DNA from: Brachycybe producta
Lineage: Eukaryota; Arthropoda; Diplopoda; Playtdesmida; Andrognathidae
DNA length: 64,000 nucleotides
Assembly: GCA_036925085.1 (NCBI GenBank)
Contig: JAUPFP010000003.1
Location: 4,031,501-4,095,500, forward strand
Reading direction: 5' to 3'
Positions within the stretch are counted from its first letter, which is position 1. Every line of letters starts with the position of its first letter. Positions 23,601-34,256 of this stretch are shown in pieces. The notes beneath the pieces are model-generated. The model ran no database searches. It was not told the origin of the DNA and worked only from the letters and a program-made list of their open reading frames with translations. Made by a program: the position numbers and the translations under genes.

Positions 23601-25004
23601 TATTGGTTGAGAATCTCAAAGCAATTAATTTGCTAATAAATTCTTCCCTCTGTCATAGGGGCCCCTCTTTGAACTGATTGTGAAAAGTAATTATTCAAAA
23701 ATCGATTTGTAAGGAAAGAGAAACATGAAAGTGTTTTAGAAACTAGAAGGGTAACTCAATCACTTAAAGGTGTTTTCATGTTGATATCTTCTTTCATAAT
23801 AAACTTTTTACGTAAATTTTAAAATGACCTAACTTTTTAAGCAGACAACACTTCGTTTTCTTTTTAATATTATGTCTATAAAAAAAAAGTTTATTTTGAA
23901 AGATATGAGCATAAATATCACTTCAGGTGGTTTTAAAGTGTAAACGGGGGTCTCGCAAACTCTTGCAAAAAGAAACTTGAATGTGTTTTAGAAACTAGAA
24001 AGGAAGCTTGTTCGCTTAATTGTGTTTTGATGTTGATATCTTTCAAAATAAACTTTTTATGTGAATTTGAAAATAACCCAACTTTTAAGTTGGAGACATT
24101 TTTAGCAGAAAATAAGTTTTTGATTTTTTTTTTGGCTATAAAATTTTTATTTTGAAAGATAATCAACAGGATAACACCTATAAGTGATTGAGTTACCCTT
24201 CTAGTATCTAAAACACTTTTAAGTTTCTGGTAATTTTCGCAAAGGAAAGACAGAAATAATCTTGAGTTCAGTAGGCGAGTTTAAACTTTAAAAAACCACC
24301 TTAAGATGGTTTTATGAAATGATGAGCAATACTATAATGATTGAGCCACCCTTCTAGTTTCTAAACCACTTTTCAAAATAAACAGATGGTTCGAAAGTGC
24401 TTTATAAACTAGAAGGGTACCTCAATCATTTAAAAGGGTATTTTCATGTTTGATATTTTTCAAAAATATAAAAAAAGTTTATTTTGAAAGATATCAACAT
24501 GAAAAAAACCTTTTAGGTGATTGGAGCTACCCTTCTAGTTTCTAAAACACTTTCTAGTTTCTGGTAATTTTTGCAACCTGAAAGACAGAAATAATCTTGA
24601 GTTCAGGAGGCGAATTTACACTTTAAAAAAACCACCTTAAGATGGTTTTATGAAATGATAAGCAACACTAGTGATTGAGCTACCCTTCTAGTTTTTATAA
24701 CACTTTCTAGTTTCTCTTCATTTTGTTCTACTGAAAGACAGAGATAATATTGAGTTCAGGAGATGAATTTACACTTAAAAAACCCACCTTAAGATGGTTT
24801 TGTGAAATGATGAGCAATAATACTTTAATGATTGAGCTACCCTTCTAGTTTCTAACCCACAGTTTGAAAAAAAAAATCAGCTGTTCATTAAACAATATTA
24901 AACTCACCATTGGCTCTGAATGAATCATCATCGGTTGCAATTGAAACAATAAAAATTGCCAAACTTATTAGTGTCCATGTCACAAAACATTCTTTTATCC
25001 CCAT
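17649..25004 (-). CDS. Secreted precursor with two Y-x-P-x3-W-x-GL-amide peptides
   Basis: Two exons on the minus strand. Exon 1 is 25004-24908: ATG, then a hydrophobic stretch TLISLAIFIVSIA that looks like a signal peptide cleaved near residue 23, then a strong GTGAGT donor. Exon 2 is 18163-17649, after a TTTATTTTAAG acceptor; phase 1 to phase 1 gives about 203 residues. Two internal repeats end in amidation-plus-cleavage signals. The first is KYDPGLKWIGL followed by GKR, with Y98, W104, L107. The second is HYYNPSILWTGL followed by GR and stop, with Y192, W198, L201. Upstream cuts are RIRK and QRK. Expected mature peptides are TGTSRPKYDPGLKWIGL-amide and HYYNPSILWTGL-amide. Linkers are acidic or polar with further RR sites. 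The layout is that of a neuropeptide or peptide-hormone precursor. I do not recognise the family. The C-terminal GL-amide recalls allatostatin A (YxFGL-amide), but the F is missing. The 6.7-kb intron is full of repeats. Confidence 0.78.
18391..18596. repeat. Fold-back MITE, ACAGGCAATTAG family (copy)
   Basis: Palindrome of about 206 bp inside the large intron of the peptide precursor gene, starting ACAGGTATTTAGAAATCGGG. The left flank (GTCGCCACTAGCCCTCC and neighbours) is the complement of sequence flanking the 15.07-kb copy, so the two MITEs sit in copies of one larger repeat. Confidence 0.85.
18600..19868. other. AT-rich intron sequence, no exon seen
   Basis: Low-complexity A/T sequence within the peptide precursor intron. 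It includes a (GGA)n stretch near 18810, (TTC)n near 19045 and repeated words such as AATTTGCAAAAATGTCAGAA (about 19420, 19670 and 19810). No coding or RNA gene is supported. Confidence 0.5.
19869..20060. repeat. Fold-back MITE, GCCCAGCACTA-related
   Basis: Ends ACAGGCATCTGTAGACAGCT and the complement AGCTGTCTACAAATGTCTGT. The interior shares TTATGAGCGTCAGACCAAAT and GGGCGGAGC with the other members. It abuts a partial TTAAGGTGGCTG-family element that continues to about 20575. Confidence 0.75.
20123..20553. repeat. Two adjacent ACAGGCAATTAG MITEs inside a TTAAGGTGGCTG-family remnant
   Basis: Copies at 20123-20328 and 20359-20553. Outside them, AGGGGGGACAACAGCAAAAT on the left and ATCTATTCAGCCACCTTAAT on the right belong to the TTAAGGTGGCTG family, so the MITEs inserted into that older element. 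The stretch on to 21150 is AT-rich and empty. Confidence 0.8.
21150..21620. repeat. ACCGGTT-rich degenerate repeats
   Basis: Repeats of GACGAACCGGTTTTGATCAG (about five, 38-bp period, 21385-21530) between arms containing TTAGTCTAATGTGCTGC and its complement. The same words recur at 41.51-42.12 kb. The centre is a minisatellite inside a short inverted-repeat element. Confidence 0.8.
22000..22480. repeat. 30-bp minisatellite (ACCGGTTCGCCAATAACTGG)
   Basis: About 15 copies of a 30-bp unit, so one frame reads a 10-residue repeat (roughly G-T-N-R-T-G-S-P-I-T) without stops for 179 codons. No promoter, splice or homology support is seen, and variants change residues freely, so I treat it as non-coding. 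The same ACCGGTT words build the repeats at 21.2-21.6 and 41.5-42.1 kb. Confidence 0.85.
22500..23196. other. Gene-free intron sequence
   Basis: Within the peptide precursor intron. No exon or recognised repeat family. It contains a GGGAGGGGGAGG purine-rich patch near 22930 and A-runs. Confidence 0.45.
23197..23569. repeat. hAT-like non-autonomous element (copy)
   Basis: Same family as 13789-14216 in opposite orientation. It has TTCGAATCC-rich arms and the conserved GGATCACCTTGTGG centre, and lies in the peptide precursor intron. Confidence 0.75.
23720..24870. repeat. Cluster of CTAGAAGGGTAGCTCAATCA fold-back elements
   Basis: At least three fold-backs (about 23725-23935, 23975-24230, 24385-24560) and right-arm remnants to 24870. 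All are left of exon 1 of the peptide precursor, whose donor is at 24907. Words: GAAACTAGAAGG, TTCAAAATAAACTTTTTA, TTTATTTTGAAAGATATCAAC. Confidence 0.75.
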
Positions 25005-25469
25005 CCTCCTTTGTTGTTTGTGGCTCTTCTACTTTTTATGAAGACAAAATCGACACAAGTTTTAAAAATTTTGTGTTTGGTCTCTTTAGGTGTTTTTTTT
25101 TTCTTCCTGAAAGTTGAAGTTTTCAGGTGACAGATGATGATGATCAGGATTGGGTTTGTTTCTACCTAAAGAGCCCTTAATTTTCTTTTGCCCACTTTTA
25201 TGACCATTGCTGGCTGGCTGGCTGGTTGGTTGGCTCGAACGCAAAAACCGCCAAAACAATATCACAGAGAGGGTGGTTTTTGGTTCTGACGTCACTAAAC
25301 TTAACAACCAATAGCAGAACAATTTCGATTGCTTTTATAGTCTTTTTTCTTTCTAGGTTTTAATTTTATATACAGAGGTGTCTCAAAAATAAAAATTGGA
25401 ATTTATTCAAGAACCTAGAAGAAACTAGAAACTAGAATGTGTTTTCAGAAACTAGAAGGGTAGCTCAAT

Positions 25470-25679
25470 ACAGAGGCAATTAGAACTCGGGATAAACAGA
25501 AGTTGGCTCCGACCTTTTTATGTCGACCGGCAACTTCTAATTGGTTTGGTTATGTAGTCTGACGTCAATTGCTCCGCCCCTTTTCAACGTCGAACCACAC
25601 AACAAACCAATTAGAAGTTGCCGGTCGTCATAAAAAGGGCGGAGCCAACTTCTGTTTGTCCCGATTTCTAATTGCCTGT
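25470..25679. repeat. Fold-back MITE, ACAGGCAATTAG family (copy)
   Basis: About 210 bp, flanked by AGCTCAAT on both sides (an 8-bp target duplication). The target is itself an arm of the CTAGAAGGGTAGCTCAATCA family, which dates this insertion as later. It lies about 470 bp upstream of the peptide precursor start. Confidence 0.9.
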
Positions 25680-25684
25680 AGCTC

Positions 25685-26525
25685 AATCACTTAAGAGGCT
25701 ACTTCGCAAAATGACTTTGTAAAATCTTCACAAAGAGCGCTAGCATCGTTTTTCTATTGAGCCCATAGACCCGACGATGTTAAAGAAGAAACGTTAATTT
25801 TTAAAATACACAGCAGTCGCGGCGGCAATTTGTTTATTTTTCATATTTAAAGTTGTCCAATTTTGATGATTCAAAGTGCAATGTGGCAATTTAAATAGAT
25901 GCCGATCGAGAGATAAAATGACAAAAAATTGGTAAGTGCGGTTCTATTTTTAAAAAAACTATTTTGAAAATTGGTAATTTCTAATTCTTATGATAAACAC
26001 CATTGAATAAGCCCAAATGAGAAGAAAAAAACATCCATTAAAATGTTGATAAAAAATACGTAAAAATAAATTTAAAAAAACCACAATTAAACCACAGTGA
26101 AGCCAACACATTGGCGCACGTGCTGATTTTTATTTCTGGTTTTATAAAATTATTTTTACGTATTTTTACGAGCATATTTTAATGGATGTGTTTTTTGCTT
26201 ACGAGCGTGTACTCAATGGAGTTTAACATAAGAATTAAAAATTCGTGATTTTGAAATATTTTTAAAAAATAGAAGCACACTTACCAATTTTTTGTCATTC
26301 TATCACTCGATCAGCATATATTTAAAGTGCACATTGCACTTTGAACCATCAAAATTGGACAAGTTTAAATATGAAAAATAAACATATTGCCGCCGCGACT
26401 GTTTGTATTTTAAAAATTAACATTTTTTCTTTAACATTGGGTCTATGAGCTCAATAGATAAAAGATGCTAGCGCTCTTTGCGGAGATTTTTCGAAGTAAT
26501 TTTGCGATGTGTAGACTCTTAAAAA
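25685..26525. repeat. Large 0.84-kb fold-back element
   Basis: The left arm (25.69-25.99 kb: GAGCGCTAGCATCG, CAGTCGCGGCGGCAATTTGT, CATATTTAAAGTTGTCCAAT) is complementary to the right arm (26.21-26.52 kb: ACATATTGCCGCCGCGACTG, GATGCTAGCGCTC). Each arm is about 300 bp, with roughly 200 bp between. No reading frame. This is the only copy seen in the window. Confidence 0.85.
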
Positions 26526-26647
26526 CAGAAGTAGCACAAACGACAATGTAAAAAACGAACTGGACAATAGCTAAATAAAATACTTGACTAGTCTACAACT
26601 TTAGTTTTAATTCATTTTAGTGCTTGAATTTAGTTTTTACTTGACTT

Positions 26648-27060
26648 GGGACGAATCCTAAAAGGTTCTCGAATCCCTCGAATCCTTCAAATATATGAAT
26701 CCTATATTATTCATTAAGAAGCTACAAATAAATAAAATAATATTAAATATTAAATTATTAATAATAAAAAACACAGTGTGGCGGCACTCAGGGTCAGGCC
26801 ACAAGGTGATCCATTGGTGATCTCCGAATAACCACCGAAATTACAACAATCGCCGGCTTTTTTTTGTTAGTGAACGCTTCTATTGGACGTCAATTGGGGT
26901 TAAAACTAATTTTTACGAAAGTTTTTAACAGTTTTTTTTAAGGTTAGAATTCGAAAGATTCGAAAGACGAAAAAAAAAAGCGGCGAAGATTCGAGTTTTC
27001 TAATCTCGAATATTTTTCAAGATTCGCGCGGGATTCGAAGATTCGAATGGCCCATCCCTA
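26648..27060. repeat. hAT-like non-autonomous element (copy)
   Basis: Member of the 13789-14216 family, ending GATTCGAATGGCCCATCCCTA. Orientation is as in the 13.8-kb copy. Confidence 0.75.
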
Positions 27061-27379
27061 GTTGTTACCAAAAATTTAGTTAACTTTTCCCTGTGTTTTT
27101 TTAAGGATGTTTTGAACTTGTTGCGATCATATAAAAATAACAAACACTTTTAAAGTAATACTTTAATAACAACACTTTCATTTGCTCTTTCTTATCTTAA
27201 AACACGTTGAAAATTTTAACATAAAAGAACAATATGTTTTTCTCATTGTTCTTTTAAAGTAAAAACAGGAGACTTGAAAAAAAAAAAGCTTTCACTTTTT
27301 TTTTTGCTTTTCTGCATCAAAATGATAAAAAATAGCTTATAAAATATGAAAAAAGCAGCTGGTTATCGATTCACTTAAT

Positions 27380-28530
27380 AATTCTATATTTTTAAAGAAT
27401 AAAGAAGGTCGCCATTTTGTTTTGTTTTTTGAAGAAATAAACATATTGAGAAAAAACTGATAAATTCAATATGAAAAGATGATTTATTGCTAATTGACGG
27501 CCATCTACTAAAAAAAAAGTCGGCCATTTTCAATTCTGAAAATATATTTAAAAAACCATAAATTCTATCTAATAAAGAAGATAACTTCTTGCCAATTGGC
27601 ATCCATTTTGTTTAAAATAATTGCAATTTGCATTGTTAAAACGATGTGGATCAAGAAAAACATTTGTTCCTAATAAAGAAGCTCGCCATTTTGTATTTTG
27701 AAAATATATTTAAAAAACCATAAATTCTATCTAATAAGAAGATAACTTCTTGCTAATTGGAAGCCTTTTTGTACTTTGAAAATAAATTAACAAAAAAACA
27801 AACAAACAAGAAAAAGCTATCTAAAAAAGGCAACTTGTTGACAGTTGGCCGCCATTTTGTATTTTGAAAATAAATTAAAAAAATAAACAAGAAAATGCTA
27901 TCTAAAAAAGGCAACTTGATGCCATTTGGCAGCCATTTTGTATTTTGAAAATAAATTAACAATAAAAAACAAGAAAATGCTATCTAAATAAAAAAGGCAA
28001 CTTGTTGCCATTTGGCAGCCATTTTGTATTTTGAAAATAAATTTAAAAAAAACAAACAAGAAAATGCTATCTAAAAAGGCAACTTGATGCCATTTGGCAG
28101 CCATTTTGTATTTTGAAAATAAATTTAAAAACAAACAAACAAGAAAATGCTATCGAAAAAGGCAACCTGTTGCCATTTGGCAGCCATTTTGTATTTCAAA
28201 AATAAATCAACAAAAATGATATCTAATAAGAACGTCGCCATTTTGTATTTTGAAAATATATTTTTAAAAAAAAACCACAAATTCTATCTAATAAGTAGAT
28301 AACTTATTGCCAATCGGCAGCCATCTTGTTTAAAATTATTCTATTTTTCATTTTTAAAACAAGATGGACACAAAATATTGTTTATAACAAGAGGGCCGCC
28401 ATTCTGTTTTGTTTTTGAAAGTATATACAAAAAACTCTCAAATTTTATCTAACAAGAAGACAACTTATTGTTAAAAAGGCAGCCATCTTGTTTAAAATGA
28501 TTTTTTAAATCATGATTTTTATCCACCTTG
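27380..28530. repeat. Diverged tandem repeat, about 115 bp (GGCAGCCATTTTGTATTTTG)
   Basis: Around eight units carrying GGCAACTTGTTGCCATTTGG, CAGCCATTTTGTATTTTGAA and AAACAAGAAAATGCTATCTA. The best preserved lie at 27.76-28.24 kb. Inverted units recur at 28.88-29.06 kb. Open frames on the minus strand follow the repeat and are not genes. Confidence 0.85.
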
Positions 28531-29204
28531 CCTGAAATAATTTATACATAGGTGTCTCAGTGCCATTTTTTTTTTGGTAGTGAAGGACATTTATGATGTC
28601 TTTTCCATTCACTTATAATACAAAAGAAAAATATCAGAGGGCCAAAAAAAGAAAGGAAAAATCTCTTAAATAATGGTCAAAAGTAGAGTTCTTTTAAGAA
28701 AGAAGAAGAAGCTCTTGAATCCTAATTCCTATCAATAAATAAAGAACTCATTGAACCACAAAACCTCACAATTCGATTTCTAAGCATCATTTTTTATGAG
28801 GATTGAAATGAAATATTTGATATCAGAAACCAGAGAAGCATGGTAAAAGGATTAACCAACCAACAAAGAAATGCAATAAGAAATTTCGGCAGCCATTTTA
28901 AGCAAGATGGATGCCAATTGGCAACAAGTTGTCTTATTTTTAGATAGCATTTTTGTTTTGTTTTTTGTCAATTTTTCAAAATACAAAATGGCTGCCAATT
29001 GGTAACAAGTTGTCTTAAAAAACAAAATGGCGACCTTCTTATTAATTCATATTCGTTTTAAAAACACAAAAATGCTGTCATTCTTAAACAAGATGGTTTC
29101 TTCAAAGATAATTTCAGGTAGTTTTATGATATGGGGGGGAGGGGGGTTCACAAATAGCTGATTTTCGAACTCTTGATTATTTTGTCTTTTCAGAATAAAA
29201 ATTA

Positions 29205-29430
29205 AAAGAAACTAGAAAGTTTCTTTAGAAACTAGAAGGGTAGCTGAATCACTTCAGTGCATTTTCATGTTGATATCTTTCAAAATAAACTTCTTATGTA
29301 AATTTTGAAAGTGATCCATTTTTTAAAAAATATTTGTATATAAAAAGTTTATTTCGAAAGATAAACTCTTTAGGTGATCGAGCTACCCTTTCTAGTTTCT
29401 AAAACACTTTCTAGTTTCTCCTAATTTTGC
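29205..29430. repeat. CTAGAAGGGTAGCTCAATCA fold-back element
   Basis: Left arm TTTAGAAACTAGAAGGGTAG, core TTCAAAATAAACTTCTTATG, right arm AGCTACCCTTTCTAGTTTCT. An isolated single element in gene-free sequence. Confidence 0.8.
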
Positions 29431-30180
29431 TTTTGAAAGACAATAATCACGAATTCGACAGGTGTGTTTTACATTTTAAAATCACCTTGATTACTATTCT
29501 AGTTTCTAAGTTTGTATTTCTATGTTTATTAGAAGCTAGAATAACCAAACTTTTCTTAGACTAGAACTCTTTAAATCTCCAAGGATTTAATCGTTTTTTT
29601 ATGGGTTTCCGTTAATCTCAACCTAAATTCATCATCTGCTTTTTGGGGAGTTCAATCCATTGTCAATATGGGTTTTTATTGCTTCATATTTTCGGTTTTT
29701 TTTTCTGGTTAAAAGATCAGAAATAACTAAAGATAATCTTAAGAAGAAGAAGAAGAAAACGTTAAAGTCGATTATCTTTTGTTTATTCTTTTTGCTTGAA
29801 TCAGTTTCTTTAACAAAAGTTACATTAAACCTGTTAGACAAAGATAATAGAAAGAATCATTGGGAAGGGAGGAGGGGGGGGGAGGCATACAGACTGTGTG
29901 ATTCAGCTACCCGTCTAGTTTCTAAAGTACTTTCTAGTTTTCTGAAAGACAACAAAAAAACAAATAATCATGAGTTCGTAAATCAGCTGTTCACAGTCCA
30001 TCCTATAAAGCCGCTTAAGCTGGACGTACAGACCAAAATTAGTTGTTCGTAAACCACTCGGGAACTGTTCGAGAGCTGCTCGCGAGCATATATAACGTCT
30101 ACAATAAAAAAACTTTGCATGTTCGCGTTTGCATGGCGAACATTTCTCGAGATTTTGTTTATTACTGGTAAGTTCGCATA

Positions 30181-30757
30181 ACAGGCAGTTAGAAATCGGG
30201 ACGAACTTGTGTTGGCCCCGCCCACTTTTCAATTTCCAATTGGTTAGTATTTGGTCTGACGCTCATAAAAGGGCGGGGCAAGCGACTATCTCCTTGTTTT
30301 TACATGCCTGTTTTAGACTTATGCCCTTTTCATACTAGCGTTAGAGCACTTTAAATGGTGTGAGCATGCGTATTGCCGTCTATCATTTTACATATAGGAA
30401 TGTGATTGCAAATTCGTGTTAGCAGCGCCATCTATTGCATGCAGTTTACTGTAAAGTTGATCAATAGATGGTGCTGCTAACGTTAATCTGCATTCATTTT
30501 CTTTTGTATAATTATAGACGGCAAGCGCCATGCTCAGACAATTAGAAATCGGGACGTACAGAAGTTAGCTCCGCCCTTTTTTATGACGAACGGCAACTTC
30601 TAATTGGTTGGTTATGTAGTCTGACGTCACATGCTCCCGCCCTTTTCAACGTCGAACCACACAACAAACCAATTAGAAGTTGCCGGTCGTCATAAAAAGG
30701 GCGGAGCCAACTTCTGTATGTCCCGATTGAAGTTCTTCCCGATTTCTAACTGCCTGT
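30181..30757. repeat. ACAGGCA MITEs flanking a separate fold-back
   Basis: Short copy 30181-30311, then a distinct fold-back of about 200 bp (30330-30535; arms share GCGCCATCTATTG/CAATAGATGG and GCCGTCTATCATTTTA/TAATTATAGACGGC), then an ACAGGCA copy 30536-30757. No gene. Confidence 0.8.
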
Positions 30758-30759
30758 CA

Positions 30760-32110
30760 AAAATACACTTTGAAATAATCTCAAACACAATGTGTAAATT
30801 ACACTTATATTGAAAACAATTAAGTTTCAATTGCAGTAAGCAAAAAACCGCAATTATTTTCCTACCACGTATGTAAAAAAAATTACTTTACGTAAAAAAA
30901 AAATTGTCAATTTTGTCTAAACAAAGTTTATTTTAATTACGGTATGTTTTAAGAATATAGTGACAATTTTTTATTAATATATTATAATAATTATTGTATA
31001 TAAATCTTTAACTAATATATAATTAAATAAGTTATTAAGACAAAATTGACTAATTTTTTTATGAAGTTGTTTTAAAATATAGATTTTCATGAAATTTTAA
31101 CAGAAATTGATACAAATTTACCCTTAAAAAAGTACACGGAAAGTTTAGAATTGTATTTTTGTTGCTATTTATTAAAACATTAGGATTATTGTATATAAAT
31201 TTTTAACTAATAATTGAATAAGTTATGAAGACAAAAAGTTGACAAATTTCTACATCAAACATGTTTTAAAATATAATTATGTACTTTAATAAATAGGCAG
31301 TTATGCTCAGCACTAAAATATCGTTTGCTCCGCCTTTTTATGACATCATTGACCAAGTAACAAAACCAATTAGAAATTGATGGCGCTCCATAGAAGAGGC
31401 GGGGCAAACGAATTTTTTTTTTGTGCTGAGCTGAACTGCCAATGTCTTTAATAAAGATTTCTCCATGAAATATTAACAGAAATTGATAAAAATTTACCCT
31501 TGAAGTCTCAAGTTCAGTTTAGAATTGCATTTTGGCTGCTATTTATTTTTCAGTAGCCTTATTTTCGTGTTTATATCTTTCAAAATAAACTTTTATGGTT
31601 AAAAATGAAATTTCTCCGGATGGCGCCACTGTAGTGGCTTATACTAAGCTCCATTGACTTTTTTTTTTGGAAAATTTGGATGCAAAAATGTCAAGCGAAC
31701 GTTTTTATTAGGGATGGGCCATTCGAATCCTCTAATCCTGCGAATTTTGAAAAATATTCGAGGTTCGAAAACTTGAATCTTCGCGTTGTTTTTTTTTTCG
31801 TCTTTCGAATCTTTCGAATCCTAACCTAAAAAAGCTGTTAAAAATTTTAGTAAAAATAGTTTTAACTTCATTGAAGTCCAATAAAAAAGCGTTCACTAAC
31901 AAAAAAACCCCCGGCAATTTCGGTGATATCCGGATCACGAATATCAACTTGTGGCGACTCTGAGTGCCACACTTCGTTTTTGTTTTTTTATTATTAATAA
32001 TTTAATATATTTAATATTATTTCATTTATTTGTATCTTCTTAATGAATAATATAGAATTCTTATATGAAGGATTCGAGGGATTCGAGAACCTTTTCAGAT
32101 CGGATTCGTC
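30760..32110. repeat. AT-rich stretch with two MITEs
   Basis: Contains a GCCCAGCACTA-family copy at 31293-31446, a partial TTAAGGTGGCTG element at about 31.61-31.70 kb, and a hAT-like element at 31709-32115 that starts TTAGGGATGGGCCATTCGAA. A nearly repeated block (TTTTTAACTAATAATTGAAT and neighbours) occurs at about 30.99-31.10 and 31.19-31.28 kb. No exon seen. Confidence 0.65.
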
Positions 32111-32115
32111 CCTTG

Positions 32116-33050
32116 CGTCCAAATGTTATTACAACCTGTAAAAACACTGAAAACGCTCAATTTTGAAGCTTTTAATATCTCTCTTTTTCTGACCAACAAC
32201 CAAATTATTCAGATTGGTTTGGAAATTATTCAATTTCCAAACCAATTCGATGGTTTTTATTAAGTTTTAAAGTGAATCTTGAAGAAGAAGTAAAAAAATA
32301 AAACCGGCTCAGAAACAAAAATTTAAATAGTTTTGAGAGAAAAAAACTCCCAACACCAATAATAGATCAATATTTATTTTTAAGAGTTGAAACAAAAATT
32401 ATTTGACATATTTTTCACCTCAAAATGAGAAGAAAAGATGATTTTTTTTTTACTTTTCTTGAAAAGGTGATTTGAAAAAAGGTAGGGGTTTTTTTTTCAT
32501 TCCTTTTTATTTGACATTTGTTCAAAAGATAAGTTTTTGTAAAAACTTTTTCTTCTTCATCTTCTAATATTTGTGGGTCTATTTCTATCTTTTTTACTCT
32601 CTTTTTCAATAAAAAATATCTTAAAAAAATATGACAGCTTTCAAATATTTTTAGTGACTTTATCAGGTGTTGATAAAACACGCAGAGGAAATGGAAGTAA
32701 ATTTGAACAAAAATACCCCCTAAAAAAAGTGTGTTTTTAGAGACAAGAGTTCAAACTTTGGAGCCCTTTTGTACATTTTTCTGTCCACCTTTTTTTCTCT
32801 CCTAACCTTTAAGCTGCTTTATTTTCATTTCTTTATAATAAATGTTTTAAGACGAAGACAAAAGTGAGAAAAATAGAAGAAAAAATCTTTAAAAATATTT
32901 CTATGAAAAGCTGATTTTTTTTCTTCTTCGAACTCTTTAGTTAGAGATTGAGATTTCGGTTTATCCGAAACAGAAAACCGCGGTTTTTTTTTATGAAAAA
33001 CCGTCTCCAAAAACCGTGGTTTTCGGTTTTTATTAAAAATAAAATCAATC
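32116..33050. other. AT-rich gene-free stretch
   Basis: Between the 3' end of EOGT and the 5' end of the peptide precursor gene. No exon or RNA gene is visible. Around 32.94-33.04 kb there are imperfect repeats of AAAACCGNGGTTTTCGGTTT. Confidence 0.45.
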
Positions 33051-33051
33051 A

Positions 33052-34010
33052 ACAGGCAATTAGAAATCGGGACGAGCAGAAGTTCGCTCCGCCCTTTTTA
33101 TGACGACCGGCAATTTCTAATTGGTTTGTTGTGTGACTGGCTCAGTACAGCTAACTGGGTCACTACAGCTACTAGGCTCACTACAGCCACCAGGGTCACT
33201 ACAGCTACCAAAAAATATAGGCCTTTTTATTTATCAATACGTTTAGTTTAGATTAGATTCGTTTCGGTTAGGTTAGGTTTCATTATGTTCGATTAGGTTT
33301 CATTATGTTCTGTACGTGTCGGTTAGGTTTGGTTAGGTTCGGTTAGGATCGGTTAGGATCGGTTAATTTCGGTTTGGTTAGGATCGGTTAGGTTCGGTTG
33401 GTATCGGTACTTTTTTGGTTAGGATCGTTAAGGTTCGATTAGGTAAGGTTCGGTAAAGTTTTATTAGGTAAGGTTCGGTTAGGTTAGGGAGAAAGGGTTA
33501 TTTTGTTAGCTGTAGTGAGGAGAAAGTGATAAAAAAAAAAGATCTATATTTTGTCCCCCTATTTTTTGGGGGCGACTGAATAAGCGCCAAATTGAACAAA
33601 CGCCAAACTAAATAAGCGCCAAATTGAACAAACGCCAAACTGAATAACCGCCAAATTTTTGGCTTTTATTCAGTTTGGCGTTTCTTCCATTTGGCGCTTA
33701 TTCAGTTTGGCGTTTGTTCCATTTGGCGTTTGTTCAATTTGGCGCTTGATCAGCACCACCATTTTTTGGTAGCTGTAGTGACCCTTTTGATGAACAAAAG
33801 GTCTATTAATTTTTTTGGTAGCTGTAGTGACCCAAGTAGCTGTTCTCCCCTTAGTAGCGCTTGTGAGCCTCGGTAGCTGTACTGACCCCCAACCTGTGGT
33901 TCAACGTTGAAAAGGGACGTCAGACTACATAACCAACCAATTAAAAGTTGCCGGTCGTCATAAAAAGGGCGGAGCCAACTTCTGTATGTCCCGATTTCTA
34001 ATTGCTTGTA
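33052..34010. repeat. ACAGGCAATTAG MITE split by a 0.76-kb insertion
   Basis: The left MITE part, 33052-33136, stops inside TTTGTTGTGTG. The right part resumes at about 33895 with TGTGGTTCAACGTTGAAAAG and runs to the terminal TTGT at 34010. Compared with intact copies, 33137-33894 is extra sequence, with TGTG possibly duplicated at the junction. Confidence 0.8.
33137..33894. repeat. Inserted element: inverted ends, GGTTAGG-like and 16-bp repeats
   Basis: The left end has repeats of GGGTCACTACAGCTACC and the right end their complement GGTAGCTGTAGTGACCC, so the termini are inverted. Inside are about 250 bp of degenerate GGTTAGGTTCGGTTAGGATC (33.24-33.48 kb). Next comes the 16-bp CGCCAAATTGAACAAA repeat, which switches orientation near 33.66 kb. 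Confidence 0.75.
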
Positions 34011-34049
34011 TTTGTTATTAAGGGGTAAATGAATGCCTGTCTTATGTGA

Positions 34050-34256
34050 ACAGGCAATTAGAAAACGGGACGAACAGAAGTTGGCTCCGCCCTTTTTATG
34101 ACGACCGGCAACTTCTAATCGGTTGGTTATGTAGTCTGACGTCACATGCTCCGCCCTTTTCAACGTCGAACCACACAACAAACCAATTAGAAGTTGCCGG
34201 TCGTCATAAAAAGGGACGGAGCCAACTTCTCTTCGTCCCGATTTCTAATTGCCTGT
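34050..34256. repeat. Fold-back MITE, ACAGGCAATTAG family (copy)
   Basis: Intact palindrome from ACAGGCAATTAGAAAACGGG to the complement, only 40 bp from the split copy, in tandem association with it. The following 34.26-35.08 kb is AT-rich with no exon seen. Confidence 0.9.
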
